Part shown: positions 33,565 through 46,355 of the stretch, piece by piece
Position numbering within the stretch: the first letter of the stretch is position 1
Layout of the letters: every line of letters begins with the position of its first letter
Source: Henckelia pumila
Lineage: Eukaryota; Streptophyta; Magnoliopsida; Lamiales; Gesneriaceae
NCBI RefSeq assembly: GCF_033568475.1
Contig: NC_133121.1
Location: 128,744,375 to 128,808,374, forward strand
Length of the DNA stretch: 64,000 nucleotides
Direction of reading: 5' to 3'
Position numbers and translations under genes: made by a program
The notes under the pieces: model-generated
What the model saw: the letters and a program-made list of their open reading frames with translations, nothing else
Told to the model about the DNA's origin: nothing
The model's database searches: none

Positions 33565-34797
33565 CTTCTCGACCTCTGAATACCGGAGCTCAGCACCCTT
33601 GAGAGCATGTGAGAAAAATTAGATAGGATGTTGAGCCGCTCCCTCCTGCCTAATGAGTACCGAACTGACCGCCCCCTCCAAAGTTGAGGTAGATGTATAA
33701 CGGTTCACCCAGAACGGCCTTAGCCAATAAAGGAAGTTTGGCTAAATAATTTTTTAAGTCCTCGAACGCCTTCCCACATTCAGCATCCCACTCAAACTTC
33801 TTAGCTTTCCGAAGAACCTTAAAGAAAGGTAAACTTCTATGAGCTGATCTGGATATGAACCGAGATAGAGCTGCTATACTTCCTACCAACCTCTGAACTT
33901 CCTGCAGATTTCGAGGATGAGACATGGATCGGATAGCTTGCACTTTCTCGGGGTTAGCTTCAATCCCTCTCTCAGTCACCATGTATCCCAAAAACTTGCC
34001 TCCTCTTACTCCAAACACACATTTTTCAGGATTGAGCTTTATTCCGTAGGACCTGAGCGTGGCAAAGGTCTCCCTCAAGTCGGTCATCAAACCTGCATCA
34101 TCCTGGGATTTTACCAGGATATCATCCACATAAACCTCCACATTTCGGCCAGTCTGGGAAGCAAACACCCTATCCATGAGCCTTTGATAAGTAGCCCCTG
34201 CATTTTTCAAACCAAAAGGCATCACTCTGTAACAGAAAGTTCCATGAGAGGTAGTGAAACTTACTTTATCCTGTCTTCCTCTGCCAACCGAATTTGATGG
34301 TACCCTTGATAGGCATCCATGAAACACAAATACTGATGACCTGCCGTAGAATCAACCAACTGATCAATTCGAGGCAGTGGATAGCAATCTTTTGGGCATG
34401 CCTTATTTAAGTCTCGAAAATCAACACACATCCTCCATTTGCCTGAACTCTTAGGGACAAGGACCACATTTGACAACTAAGTAGGGAACTGGACTTCCCT
34501 AATATGACCTGCCTTAAGGAGTTCATTCACCTCTTTCTTAATAACCTTATCCTTTTCAGGCCCAAAGTGTCTCTTTTTCTGTTTTACCTGCTTCGCTCCC
34601 GCGAAAATGTTGAGCCGATGAACCATAACGTCTGCACTAACCCCTGTGAGCTCTACAACAGAACAAGCAAAAACATCTTTGTTCTCCTTCAAGCAATCAA
34701 TCAAGCTTTGCCTCATTGAAAAACTGAGATCAGCGGCTAACTTCACCATCTGAGCTCCAGGAATTAGCTCTACTTTCTCATGATCTTCTTCAGACAT
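33565..34797 (-). pseudogene. Tat element reverse transcriptase and start of RNase H (broken)
   Basis: RT runs from about 34797 with KWRMCVDFRDLNKACPKD, MPFGLKNAGATYQRLMD and a catalytic EVYVDDILVKS, so the active site itself is intact. Breaks: TAG at 34477-34479 before LSNVVLV (a Trp codon is usual there), loss of one A in an A-run at about 34266 after DRIK, a frameshift at about 33690 after YIYL, and a TAA near 33620 before FFSHAL. Confidence 0.88.
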
Positions 34798-36734
34798 TAA
34801 AAATACTTTTGACCCAACACCCTTGGTGCTCGGCCTATCAAAACCATTCCTACTTCCCTCCTACTTCTCTTTGCATCAACCTTCACTTCATTCACATAAC
34901 ATAAACGTGCTGCCTTTTGATCATCCCTAACAACCCCCACTTCTTTTCCACTTGGAAACTTCAATTTCTGGTGGTAGGTGTAAGCCACAGCTCGGAAATC
35001 ACTCAGGGCAGGGCGTCCCAATATTCCATTGAAAGAAGATGGGGCATCCACCACTGTAAATCAAGCCATTTTGGTTACTCTCTGCTCTCCACTCCCAAGG
35101 GACAAGGGGAGCACTATCTGTCCCAACGGTTGCAGAACATGACCCATGAACCCATACAACTCTGTGGTGATTGGGTCCAACTCAAATCCTTCCAATTTTA
35201 TTTGGTCCAGAGTTTCTTTAAAGATAATGTTTACTGAACTCCCAGTATCCACAAAGATACGAGCCACGTCATAATTGGCTATGGTCAAGGTGACCAGTAA
35301 GGGATCATTATGAGGTAGCACCACATCCTTTAAATCTTCCCTTCCAAAACTGATGTTCGGATCAATGGGACAGCTGAGCTGAGAATTTACCTCAAAATTT
35401 TCCAACATACGCCCGTGAGCTTTGCGAGCCCTTCCCGAATCTCCATCCGTACTACCCCCTGAGATCATATGGATAACACCCCGATTGGGATGATTTGCAA
35501 TTTGCTGCACCCTATCTCCTTGACCGTTTTGAGGAGCTCTTTCTTGATGATCACCTTGATTCTCTCTAACTTCATTCCTTTGATTCCTCCATTGGGGAGC
35601 TCGGCCTTGGCGAGGGGGATTTGCCCTTCGAGTCAGCTCAGCTCTGATTCGAGGGTCATCATACATGATCCTTTGAACCTCCTCACCTAGCCTCTGACAA
35701 TCATTGGTGATATGCTCATACTCCTGATGAAAATTGCAAAACTTGTCAGATGGCGGTAACCGCGGGCCTTTCTCAGCATTACGGGGCCTCACAAGTGCTC
35801 GCCTATCCTCACATACTTGCATTGTCTTCTCCAGGCTTACCGAGAATGGTATATAGGGGTAGGGTCCTTTGACCCTGTTCATCTCTTCTGCAACCCTCTT
35901 CTTTCCTCCTTCTATCTTCTCCTCTGCCTTTGCTCCCACCTTGGCACTGGGCTTACTCCCAGAAGTTCCTTCTTGTCTCCTCTGCCTCTGTGCATCCTCC
36001 AAATTCATGTACTTCTCAGCTCGACTAAGGAGCTCATCATAAGTCAAAGGAGGCTTCTTGACCAAGGATCTGAAAAACTCTCATCCTCTCAACCCTTGAG
36101 TGAAAGAGTTGATCAAGGTGTCAGCAGTGGCAACAGGTACTTCCAGAGCTGCTGTATTGAAGCGCTGAACATACTCCCGCAACGGTTCCACCTCAGATTG
36201 CTTTATATTGAACAAACTGAGAGAAGTCTTCAAATATCTCTTGCTACTCGCATATTGGTGTAGAAAAGCTGAGCTGAAGTCATTGAAACTCTGAATACTA
36301 CCAGGCTGTAAAAGGTTGAACCATTGCTGGGCTGACCTTACCAGAGTAGTGAGGAAGACCCGACATTTAATTGCATCTGAATATCTATGCAACAAGGCTG
36401 AATTTTCAAATCTCCCCAAATGTTCCTCCGGATCTGAGCTCCCGTCATATTCCCCTAAAGTAGGCTGCTTAAAATTTGCAGGGAGTTCTTCATCTAGAAT
36501 AGCCCGAGCAAAAGGACTTTCCCTCTGTATAGGCCCAAGCCGACCTCCGACTTGCCGACCTAGTCTCCTGATCTCTTCCCACACCGCATCCATTGGGTTT
36601 GGCTGACCTACGGGAGGAGGGGGTGGATTTTGACCCATGGCCACTTGCACCGTTTGAGTGATGAACTGGCTGAGCTGATCTACAGTCATATCCGCCACAT
36701 TTCCTCTTCCCCTTCCTCTTCCTCTTCCTGCCAT
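34797..36734 (-). pseudogene. Tat element gag and aspartic protease (broken)
   Basis: Begins MAGRGRGRGRGNVADM at 36734. The retrotransposon gag domain (FKQPTLGEYDGSSDPEEHLG; AQQWFNLL; FSSAFLHQYASSKRY) is followed by a basic linker, a CCHC-like zinc region (CNFHQEYEHITNDC) and retropepsin (DVARIFVDTGSSVNII). In-frame TGA codons lie at 36081-36083 (gag) and 35061-35063 (just before FTVVDAPSSFNGILGRP), each one base from CGA. Confidence 0.9.
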
Positions 36735-36755
36735 ATCTACATCTTAGCTTGAATT

Positions 36756-36772
36756 TCCCACAGACGGCGCCA
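36756..36772 (-). other. primer-binding site of the Tat element
   Basis: Three bases inside the 5' LTR end the minus strand reads TGGCGCCGTCTGTGGGA. The first nine bases fit the complement of a tRNA 3' end as used by Tat/Athila elements (tRNA-Asp-like); the rest is less certain. Confidence 0.65.
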
Positions 36773-36774
36773 AT

Positions 36775-37728
36775 TGATCTACCTCAATAACGTGATCTCC
36801 TTGGATGAGCTGATGAAACTCCTCCAACAAAAGACGAACTGCTGCTGACCTGAAACCACTAATCAAGAATGTTAAGGGGGGCCGGAAGGTGTTCCGGCGT
36901 ATCCCCTCCGACGCTCAAGTCAGATGCTAGGATAGCGAAATATAGAGAGTGGTGTGTGAACACGAGTAAAAAATTAGGATCCAAATAATGAAAGTGAACC
37001 TGGTATTTATAGGAAAGAACTCCGGATTTAGCGTCTACCTTCCTTATCAAGAATTCGCGAATCCCAGGATCACAATCCCGAATATTTAGGCTTAGATCTC
37101 GCCCGAATCTTGTCTGACAAAGGAAATAACAATACACTTAATCTGAGCTGAACTGTCATCATGAGGACGCTATACTGCTGCTCTCCCTGGGTTCATATGG
37201 AAAAGGGATGAGTGAGTTATTGCTGAACCCCTGAACTCAACCTGAACACTGATCCTAACATCTTAGCTAGCTCATCAAGGTTGTCCAACCCCTCTACTAA
37301 GTTAACTCCCTACTGACATCGGGGCTGAGATGAACTCCAGAGCTCCCGACCCGAGCTGGAGGTGACGGTGGAGGAGCTTGGCTGAGCTCCCGAGCTCCCG
37401 AGCTGAGCTCCCGACCCGAGCTGGAGGTGATGGTGGAGGAGCTTGGCTGAGCTCCCGAGCTCCCGAGCTGAGCTCCCGACCCGAGCTGAAGGTGATGGTG
37501 GAGGAGATTGGCTGAGCTCCCGAGCTCCCGAGCTGGAGGTGATGGTGGAGGAGCTTGGCTGAGCTCCCGAGCTCCCGAGCTGAGCTCCCGACCCGAACTG
37601 GAGGTGATAGTGGAGGAGCCTGGCTGAGCTCCCGAGATGAGCTCCTGAACCAGTTCTGGTTGATTAGGGATGTTTCTTTTATATTAGGGTCATCCATGAG
37701 CTGAGGTGGTTTCCTCCTCCGGGTATCA
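36775..37728 (-). repeat. 5' LTR of the Tat element (954 bp)
   Basis: Same termini as the left LTR. It contains five GAGCTC-rich tandem units (about 37340-37630), the third shortened. It is followed directly by the TSD CAATG and then host sequence near the 3' side of the CRF gene. Confidence 0.95.
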
Positions 37729-37733
37729 CAATG

Positions 37734-38169
37734 TATTTTGTCGAACAAATTGAGATTGGCCAGTGTGATGATTAAATGAAACGCAAGAAGAATTGAACAT
37801 TCCAAGAGTCCCCATCTTATGATCAAGAAGTTATGATTGAAATAGATTTAAATAATTAAATGCTAAATTGATTTCCCATCATACAATAAGATGAATAATA
37901 TGCATGATCCAAGGGTTAGTTTATATTACATGAAAGTGTTTTTCTCCTTATTTCAATACTATTAGATCACATGAAACTCGTTTGTTTTTATGAAAATTGA
38001 CATGTGTATTGATAATTATAAATACATTTACTCTCCACCAGGCTTCAAAGACCAAAGTGTTGGCTCAACAACTTTACATTAATTCTTAAAACTCAATATC
38101 ACACAATTCATAATTATTCGTTAGTATAAATAATAATTTACAAGTTTCATATACTAAAATTAAACCAAA
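37734..38169. other. spacer between the Tat element and the CRF gene, includes CRF 3' UTR
   Basis: 436 bp of AT-rich host sequence. The Tat insertion lies only about 0.44 kb beyond the CRF stop codon. Nothing else is recognised. Confidence 0.6.
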
Positions 38170-39102
38170 TTATATGAAATAATTATCGAAACCACAAAAA
38201 TCATCTTGGTCAGTAAACAAGTCATCCACATCCCATGTTAAAGAACCGAAATGATCATCGCTTGCAAACCCATTATCAAACTTGTGCTCCGTCGATCTAA
38301 TTTCGTCGTCGTAAATCATTGGCAAAGGAGATCGAAAATCAAAGTAATCTTTCAAGAAATATTGATCCAACGGTAGATAATCGTCCATCGAGATCATATC
38401 CATTTCCCCCGGTTCGACCGGTTTTTCACTAGCCTCGGACCGAACCGAGTCACGATTATTGCTAAAACTACTCAAAACATCCAAGGGTGAGCATTGCTTC
38501 TCATCATGACACGACTCCTCCTCGCCGGAATCGTAGCAAGAAACGGAGATTATTCCGGCCCTACTCGCCGGCGGCGGTGTCACGAAGTTTGTCGAAGCTT
38601 TCGGGCCGTGTATTCGGATGGCCGCTTCGTCGTAAACCAGCGCTGCGTCCTCCGCCGTCTGGTAAGTCCCGAGCCAGACCCTCGTCCGCCGCGTGGGATC
38701 ACGTATCTCGGCGGCCCATTTACCCCACGGCCGCCGCCGAACTCCCCTGAACTTCTTCCCCCCACCAACCACATGATGATGCTCCTGCATCGGCCTCTGC
38801 TTATTCTTCTTCTTCTTCTTGTTCATATCTCCACTACTGCGGTCATCTCCATTATTTATCTCCAATATCCTAACTTCATCCACGAGCTTCCTCACTCGCC
38901 AAAAATGGCGGCCGCTTTCGCATTCGTCGCCCGAAGAATCCGTAGCGTCGTAATCAGTAACGGAAATTCGCACCAAACGCGGCGTTTTGGAGCTGAAGCT
39001 CCCTTTGCATGTCTCCAGCTCCAATGGCGGCGGAGAAACCACCTTCGTGGTGATGGTTGTATGGACTGAATACTTGATGGGTTTCGTGTCTTTTGGAATC
39101 AT
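38170..39102 (-). CDS. AP2/ERF transcription factor, cytokinin response factor (group VI) type, 310 aa
   Basis: Intronless. The AP2 domain spans about residues 118-175 ([46 protein letters not shown]); the WAAEIRD core with Ala and Asp places it in the ERF subfamily (GCC-box binding). About residues 41-60 match the CRF domain ([20 protein letters not shown]), which mediates CRF dimerisation and contact with cytokinin phosphotransfer proteins. A Lys run (95-99) is a likely nuclear signal. CSPLDVL downstream is the SP-type phosphorylation motif of CRFs, and the C-terminus is acidic ([14 protein letters not shown]), a likely activation region. The longer 325-codon frame begins at GTG, so the ATG at 39102 ([16 protein letters not shown]) is chosen; KYSVH..IT.K is the usual CRF N-terminus. 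Confidence 0.94.
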   Translation of the reverse strand: MIPKDTKPIKYSVHTTITTKVVSPPPLELETCKGSFSSKTPRLVRISVTDYDATDSSGDECESGRHFWRVRKLVDEVRILEINNGDDRSSGDMNKKKKKNKQRPMQEHHHVVGGGKKFRGVRRRPWGKWAAEIRDPTRRTRVWLGTYQTAEDAALVYDEAAIRIHGPKASTNFVTPPPASRAGIISVSCYDSGEEESCHDEKQCSPLDVLSSFSNNRDSVRSEASEKPVEPGEMDMISMDDYLPLDQYFLKDYFDFRSPLPMIYDDEIRSTEHKFDNGFASDDHFGSLTWDVDDLFTDQDDFCGFDNYFI

Positions 39103-39143
39103 TTCTCTGGAATACCAAGAAACTCTGAATGAATATCGATCAA

Positions 39144-39149
39144 TCACAT
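39144..39149 (-). promoter_or_regulatory. candidate minimal uORF (ATG-TGA) in the CRF leader
   Basis: ATG immediately followed by TGA lies 42 nt upstream of the main start codon. With the TATA box at 39199-39191 the expected transcription start is near 39165, so the pair would lie in the leader, close to the cap. AUG-stop elements regulate some plant mRNAs by ribosome stalling; whether this one acts is unknown. Confidence 0.45.
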
Positions 39150-39190
39150 GAAGAAGATGAAAAAGCAGCGGAAAATGATGATTGAATGAA

Positions 39191-39199
39191 TTTTATATA
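39191..39199 (-). promoter_or_regulatory. TATA box of the CRF gene
   Basis: TATATAAAA on the minus strand, 89 nt before the chosen ATG. No other TATA-like word of this quality lies nearby. Confidence 0.6.
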
Positions 39200-39954
39200 C
39201 AAGTAATAAGGCCATGAAGAAAGAAGTAACCAACGCATTCAGAATCCCATTTATTTAGGCAGTATTTTTGGGGTTCATATATTTTTCTTATTTGATTTAA
39301 TTTGATTTTTTTTTCAAATTAAAGTGATAAAAATTTCAATTTCTTTTTAATAATTGGTAAAGATATATAATTTGTTGAATTATTTTAATGTTTAGTTATA
39401 TATAAATTACGTACATAGGTTATGTAAACTTCGAAAGATGATTTGGAGTAAACAATTTGGACAAAAAACTAATTTTCTTGAAATTTAGAATTTGGATTAA
39501 TTGAGTTGTAGTGAATTCACGAATATCTTTTAAAATGGAATAAAGTTATATTAAGTTTTATGACTACAATGGATTTATTTTTCAATCAAATAAATTAAAA
39601 GCCACTTTTATATTATATTTTCCCTCTAATTTTCGTCATGGTTGATGGTATACTTACTATATTCTCCGTGATCGTTTTCTAAAAATATTTAATTGATTGA
39701 TATTTTTATTTTATTATAAGTAACATATATGTAAATAAATATTGAAGTTAGGTGTGATATAGATATAGATAATCAACTTTCGAGTTTGGAATCGTTCGTA
39801 CTTGCACCCCAAGCATGCTCCTTGCCATGCAAATTTGCTCAATGAAATACACGACGTGGTATGAAAAATTCTCTTGTCGTGTTAAATGAATTATTAATTA
39901 ATTGATTAATTAATTATATATATATATATATATATATATTCACCGGTGAATATT
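39200..39954. other. intergenic, upstream of CRF, with (TA)n at 39915-39939
   Basis: AT-rich sequence without ORFs of note. A TA microsatellite is preceded by ATTAATTAATTGATTAATTAATT-like words. The proximal part is CRF promoter. Confidence 0.6.
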
Positions 39955-40238
39955 AAAATTAATGAACTAATTGCATCCACACCTCCTGTGAAAAATTTAA
40001 AAGACATAAAACCCCCTAAGAAATATTAATAGGCTAATGCATCCCTCAGTTTTTAAAAATGTAGCACATTTTACCCCTATGTTATACAAACTCAGGCACA
40101 TTTATACCCTCTCATAGGGGTTTTTATGCTAATTTTTTTAAAACATAGGGTCTAAACATGCTATTAATTTTACACATGGTGTTTTATGTCTTTTAGACTT
40201 TTCACAGGGGTGTGAATGCAATTAGCCCTAAAATTAAT
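39955..40238. mobile_element. foldback MITE with long terminal inverted repeats and 9-bp direct repeats
   Basis: AAAATTAAT occurs at 39955-39963 and 40230-40238. The intervening 266 bp has inverted repeats about 50 bp long at about 85% identity (CTAATTGCATCCACACC... against CTAATTGCATTCACACCCC...). The centre is ACCCCT/AGGGGT-rich and partly palindromic. A 9-bp TSD fits a Mutator-derived MITE. No coding sequence. Confidence 0.75.
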
Positions 40239-41262
40239 AAATGTTTTGTGACACGCTTTCACATATTGCTCCATATATCCATATTTGCAGTTAAAAATAA
40301 TAACTTGACATAATACAAAATATTTTTTTATGATTTTTGAGTCGAATATCCGTTTCACAAAATTAATTCATGAAACAATTCGTATAAGAATTTTCGTGTT
40401 TATAATATAAATCTATGGTTGTACGTACCGATGATTTATTTATTGGATTTGAATTAGTATTACAATAAGCTTGAATTAATATATTGCGATAAGCTTGAGC
40501 TTCAAGTAAAAAAAATTCATTCGCCGACTCCCAAGTCCATGCACCACATTTATGTGTCACAAATTCAATGAATTAAATATAAGATGACTTCTGTCATCAA
40601 AATATTCATAATAAGATGACTTCTGAATTGATCGGCGCTGTTGAAGTTTATTTTTAAAAACCAAATATTTCTGTTTCTTTTTTTTTTTTGGTTGTCTATT
40701 CCAGTTATGTTACCGTGGATATATATATGTTGTATACCAATTATTACATTTAACATTTTGTATTATCATATTACATTAATTGAAAAAGTAATGTAATTTA
40801 CCAAAGCTATAATAATTAACGAATTCGTACTGAAAATAAGGCCAATTTTGATACATATATTCGACGATTTCTCGATTATGTTAGTGAATATGGCATTTTG
40901 ACTTCTATTTTGAAAATTCACACAAATGAGATTTTAAACTTCCATTTTTCTTCTTTTTTTAAATAAAAAAAATATCCATTATTCAAGGTTACTATCCAAC
41001 TGCAAATCCAATTACTATCGTTGACTCGATGCAAAGTTGATACTTAAATCCATTCCAATTCTAAGATAAAAAACCGTGTTATTTCAACATTGAATTATTA
41101 TTATAAATAAAGTCAGTCGACCTTACAGATTAAACATACTGAATAAATCATATATCCATTCAAATATTACCAACAACCATTTCCTATAAACAATTCAAAC
41201 CACCATTTGCATAATTTTCAAGCACAAGATAAAGCCACACAAACCAGCAGCCACCAATGAGT
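40239..41262. other. intergenic; 3' side of the UBC gene
   Basis: AT-rich, no gene. A local duplication of AAGATGACTTCTG is at about 40579 and 40613. The last ~150 bp should be UBC 3' UTR. The 60-codon ORFs lack recognisable content. Confidence 0.6.
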
Positions 41263-43707
<2,445 letters not shown>

Positions 43708-44520
43708 CAAGCAACAAAAAAATTCGATCTGTTGGATACTTTCAACAAAAGGGGGAAAAAGAGAGAAGCAGCAAATAGAAAAGAAAAGATAACAAGAGGA
43801 TTGCAAATGTATGAAGGGAATTTAACGTGCGTGTCTCCAAAAAAGAGAAAGAAGACGAATGCTTGGCAAAGTTTTCTTTTTCTTTTCTCCTGGCCGCTGC
43901 AGCTGCTGATTCTTGACGCTAACAGACGACTTTAAGCTGAATAAATACTTATTTTAGATTCTTTATTTGTTTTAAACTTCAATGAGCATTTTCATTCCAA
44001 ATTAATTACACATGATTGTAAATGGTATTGTAATAAAGAATTGATTATTTCCTCATTAAACAGCATATAATAATAATAATATATTACAAAGAATGCGAGC
44101 ATTCATGAATATCACCTCAACGAATATATTTACAAGACATGGGAATTACTTTGATCAACGGATAATAATATTGTAATAAATACTTATACTGATATTCTTT
44201 TTGAAAAAAAAATTAAAATTTTTATGATTTATATATATATATATATATACATACATACATATATTTATTTATTTATTTTCTACATAGAAATTTTGAAGAA
44301 AGAATGCCGAAATTTAATTTATTCTCTTTGTCATCATTAGTTGTCTAATGATTTTCTTGATATATAATAACTTCAATGAGTAAATAGGCTTTTATTTTTC
44401 AATCAAATTCATATTTAGCCATGCACCTATCCCATAAAGTAATAACTATGAGGTAGAGTCGAATTTTCCATTTCGGCAATTTGTTATACACCTTCTCCGT
44501 ATATGTTGATGCAATGTATG
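43708..44520. other. UBC leader/promoter and AT-rich intergenic DNA
   Basis: The proximal ~200 bp (A/G-rich on the + strand, pyrimidine-rich on the gene strand) is the likely leader. A (TA)n/(CATA)n microsatellite lies at about 44226-44275. No gene is seen. Confidence 0.55.
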
Positions 44521-44609
44521 TGTAAGACCTGAGTCATAGCATTTATTAGTTTAAGAATCACAATAATTATCCACAATAATTATCCATAAAAATTAATTGG
44601 GACGTTACA
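44521..44609. repeat. 89-bp relic with Tekay-like LTR ends
   Basis: Starts TGTAAGACCTGAGTC and ends GGGACGTTACA, the same terminal words as the Tekay-like LTRs (TGTGAGACC...GCATTACA), but with only 89 bp between. No TSD is apparent. It may be a solo LTR with its interior deleted, or chance. Confidence 0.4.
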
Positions 44610-44952
44610 ATTTTCAACTATTCGTGTTATTTAGAAAATCCCTCATACTATGTACTACATCACTTTTATTCCTTTACTTTTTTTTTTGTTCGGCATGATT
44701 TATTTTGTATAAATTTAGATAAAGAATAAATAACTTAAAAATATTTAAATAATGTTCAAAAATACTTTAAAAAAGTAAATTAAATTTTTAAAAAAAGTAA
44801 ATTAAATCGACAACTCGTCTCATAGTACATGTATTTTTTTTTCTTTTAAGTTTCCTTATTCGGGATGTAACTCATAAGTAGTATCAAGACCTTAACTACA
44901 CGTAAAATTCAAGAATTATTGAATATAATTTGCAGTTTGCTAGCATACTGAT

Positions 44953-45790
44953 ATGAATTTAGGAGGTGCTCAAAGATTCATATTGTTCCAAGATTTGCTC
45001 ATTTGCATTCGAGAGTTGAAGGGTTTGGAATTCATGACAATCAAGTTGGAGTACTTGAAGATCAATTTGGAGGATGTTATAATGCTATTGAAGGCCAAAA
45101 AGATCAAGAAAACGAGGATTTTCACGACAGGACAGCGCTCCAGTGCTTCAAATCCGGCGCTCCAGCGCCAAACCTTCGTATTTTGAAGCGCCCCAGCGCT
45201 AGTCCATCGGAGCTCCAGCTCTGTACGGAGCGCTCCAGCGCTACCGCACTTACACACAGTACGGCGTGTAGTGTGTGTTTTCGGATTTATGAGTATTTAT
45301 GATATTATTTTCTATATTTTGAGTCTTTTAATTATACTAGGAAACTTTTTAGATGATATCTTTGATATCTTTAGGCTATATTTTGCGTTATCTTTTATTT
45401 TTTATTGTAAACTATAAATACTTTTGTTTTATTTCATTAATAATAATTCAGATTCAGTTTATACAAAAGTTATTGAAAATTCTCTCAAGAATTTTATTCA
45501 AAGCTTTGCTTTGTTATTCAAATCAAACTTTCTCAGCTAATTACTTTGAAACGTTTGTCGATTGTTTCTCACTGAAGATTGTCATATACAAGTTTATCTG
45601 AAGGTTTTCTTTGGTTTCAATTGTTGTGGCTTCTGTTATTAATCATACCGTCGATTAAAGGTAAAAATCCAAAACCCTATCAATTTTACTTGTTTCAAAG
45701 ATTGGGCAAAACTTTGAGTCTTTTGTTTATTGGTTAGAGGGTGCGATTCAAATTGTAATCGTGTTTGCTAATCTTACACAACAAGATTCA
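44953..45790 (+). repeat. LTR-like relic with GCGCTCCAGCGC palindromes
   Basis: Sequence character changes here: about 180 bp of purine-rich, non-AT DNA, then four copies of GCGC[TC]CCAG[CT]GC-type palindromes (about 45134-45245), a TATA box CTATAAATA at about 45411 and a pyrimidine-rich stretch ending in GATTAAAGGTAAAAATCC. GC palindrome clusters followed by a TATA box are typical of plant LTR U3 regions. No polypurine tract, primer site or pol adjoins it, and the ends are not defined. The 95-100-codon ORFs here are not recognisable proteins. Confidence 0.4.
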
Positions 45791-46355
45791 TATCACATAC
45801 ACAAAACGATATATAGATCAACTCACCTTACGGATAATATCCTAATTATCAATCTAATGGTCCGATGATTTGTCACGCCAACTCTCCAACATTAATTATG
45901 CTTATATTTTAAAATATAAATCATTAGATTCATTATTTAAACAATATATACCCTAAAGATAAGATTTCATTAACCTGTATAGAGATTATTGATCAAACAA
46001 GGCAACAAACTTGAAAGTTGAAACTGGAAGAGTGAGTGAAAAATCAATAACTGCAGAATGAGGCCTGGAAATTGCTGGTATTTCTAGATAAAACACACAA
46101 CCGTATAGTAAGCAAAGCACCAAAAGAGGACACGAAATTATCGAAAGCACAAACCAAAAAGTTTGGCTAAAAAATCAAAGAAAAGAAAAGAACTCGAAAG
46201 CCCTTTTGACGATTCATGATTTTTCCAAGATTCTCAAATAGAAGCCATCTCGGAACACCAGTAACTTCCATTCTATAGGCGAATGTGCTAACTAGGCCTA
46301 AGCATTGACACTATAATGTACTAAATTTTTTTATTGTTTTGAATCTACACGGCCA
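45791..46355. other. intergenic, 3' side of the epimerase gene
   Basis: No gene is seen; the right end must include the epimerase 3' UTR. Confidence 0.6.

Larger units (their letters stand above)
26691..37728 (-). mobile_element. complete Ty3/gypsy retrotransposon, Tat/Retand type, 11.0 kb
   Basis: LTRs at 26691-27598 and 36775-37728 end TGATCTACC...GGTATCA, and a perfect 5-bp TSD CAATG flanks the whole (26686-26690, 37729-37733). Minus-strand order: 5' LTR, primer-binding site, gag, protease, RT, RNase H, a second (archaeal-type) RNase H, integrase without chromodomain, minisatellite spacer, an antisense ORF, polypurine tract and 3' LTR. The double RNase H and the antisense ORF between pol and 3' LTR are hallmarks of the Tat/Ogre/Retand lineage. 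All coding parts carry stops or frameshifts, so it is non-autonomous now. Confidence 0.95.

Noticed and set aside
38494-39069. 191-codon + strand ORF
   Set aside because: It is the complement of the CRF coding sequence; GC-rich AP2 sequence often leaves the opposite strand open. No domain match.
39103-39147. N-terminal extension of the CRF protein (325-codon reading)
   Set aside because: It begins with GTG, not ATG; the nearest ATG upstream is followed at once by TGA. The ATG at 39102 fits the family start.
43708-43806. 33-residue N-terminal extension of the UBC protein
   Set aside because: It starts at TTG; UBC8-type enzymes begin MASKRI and the family length is 148.
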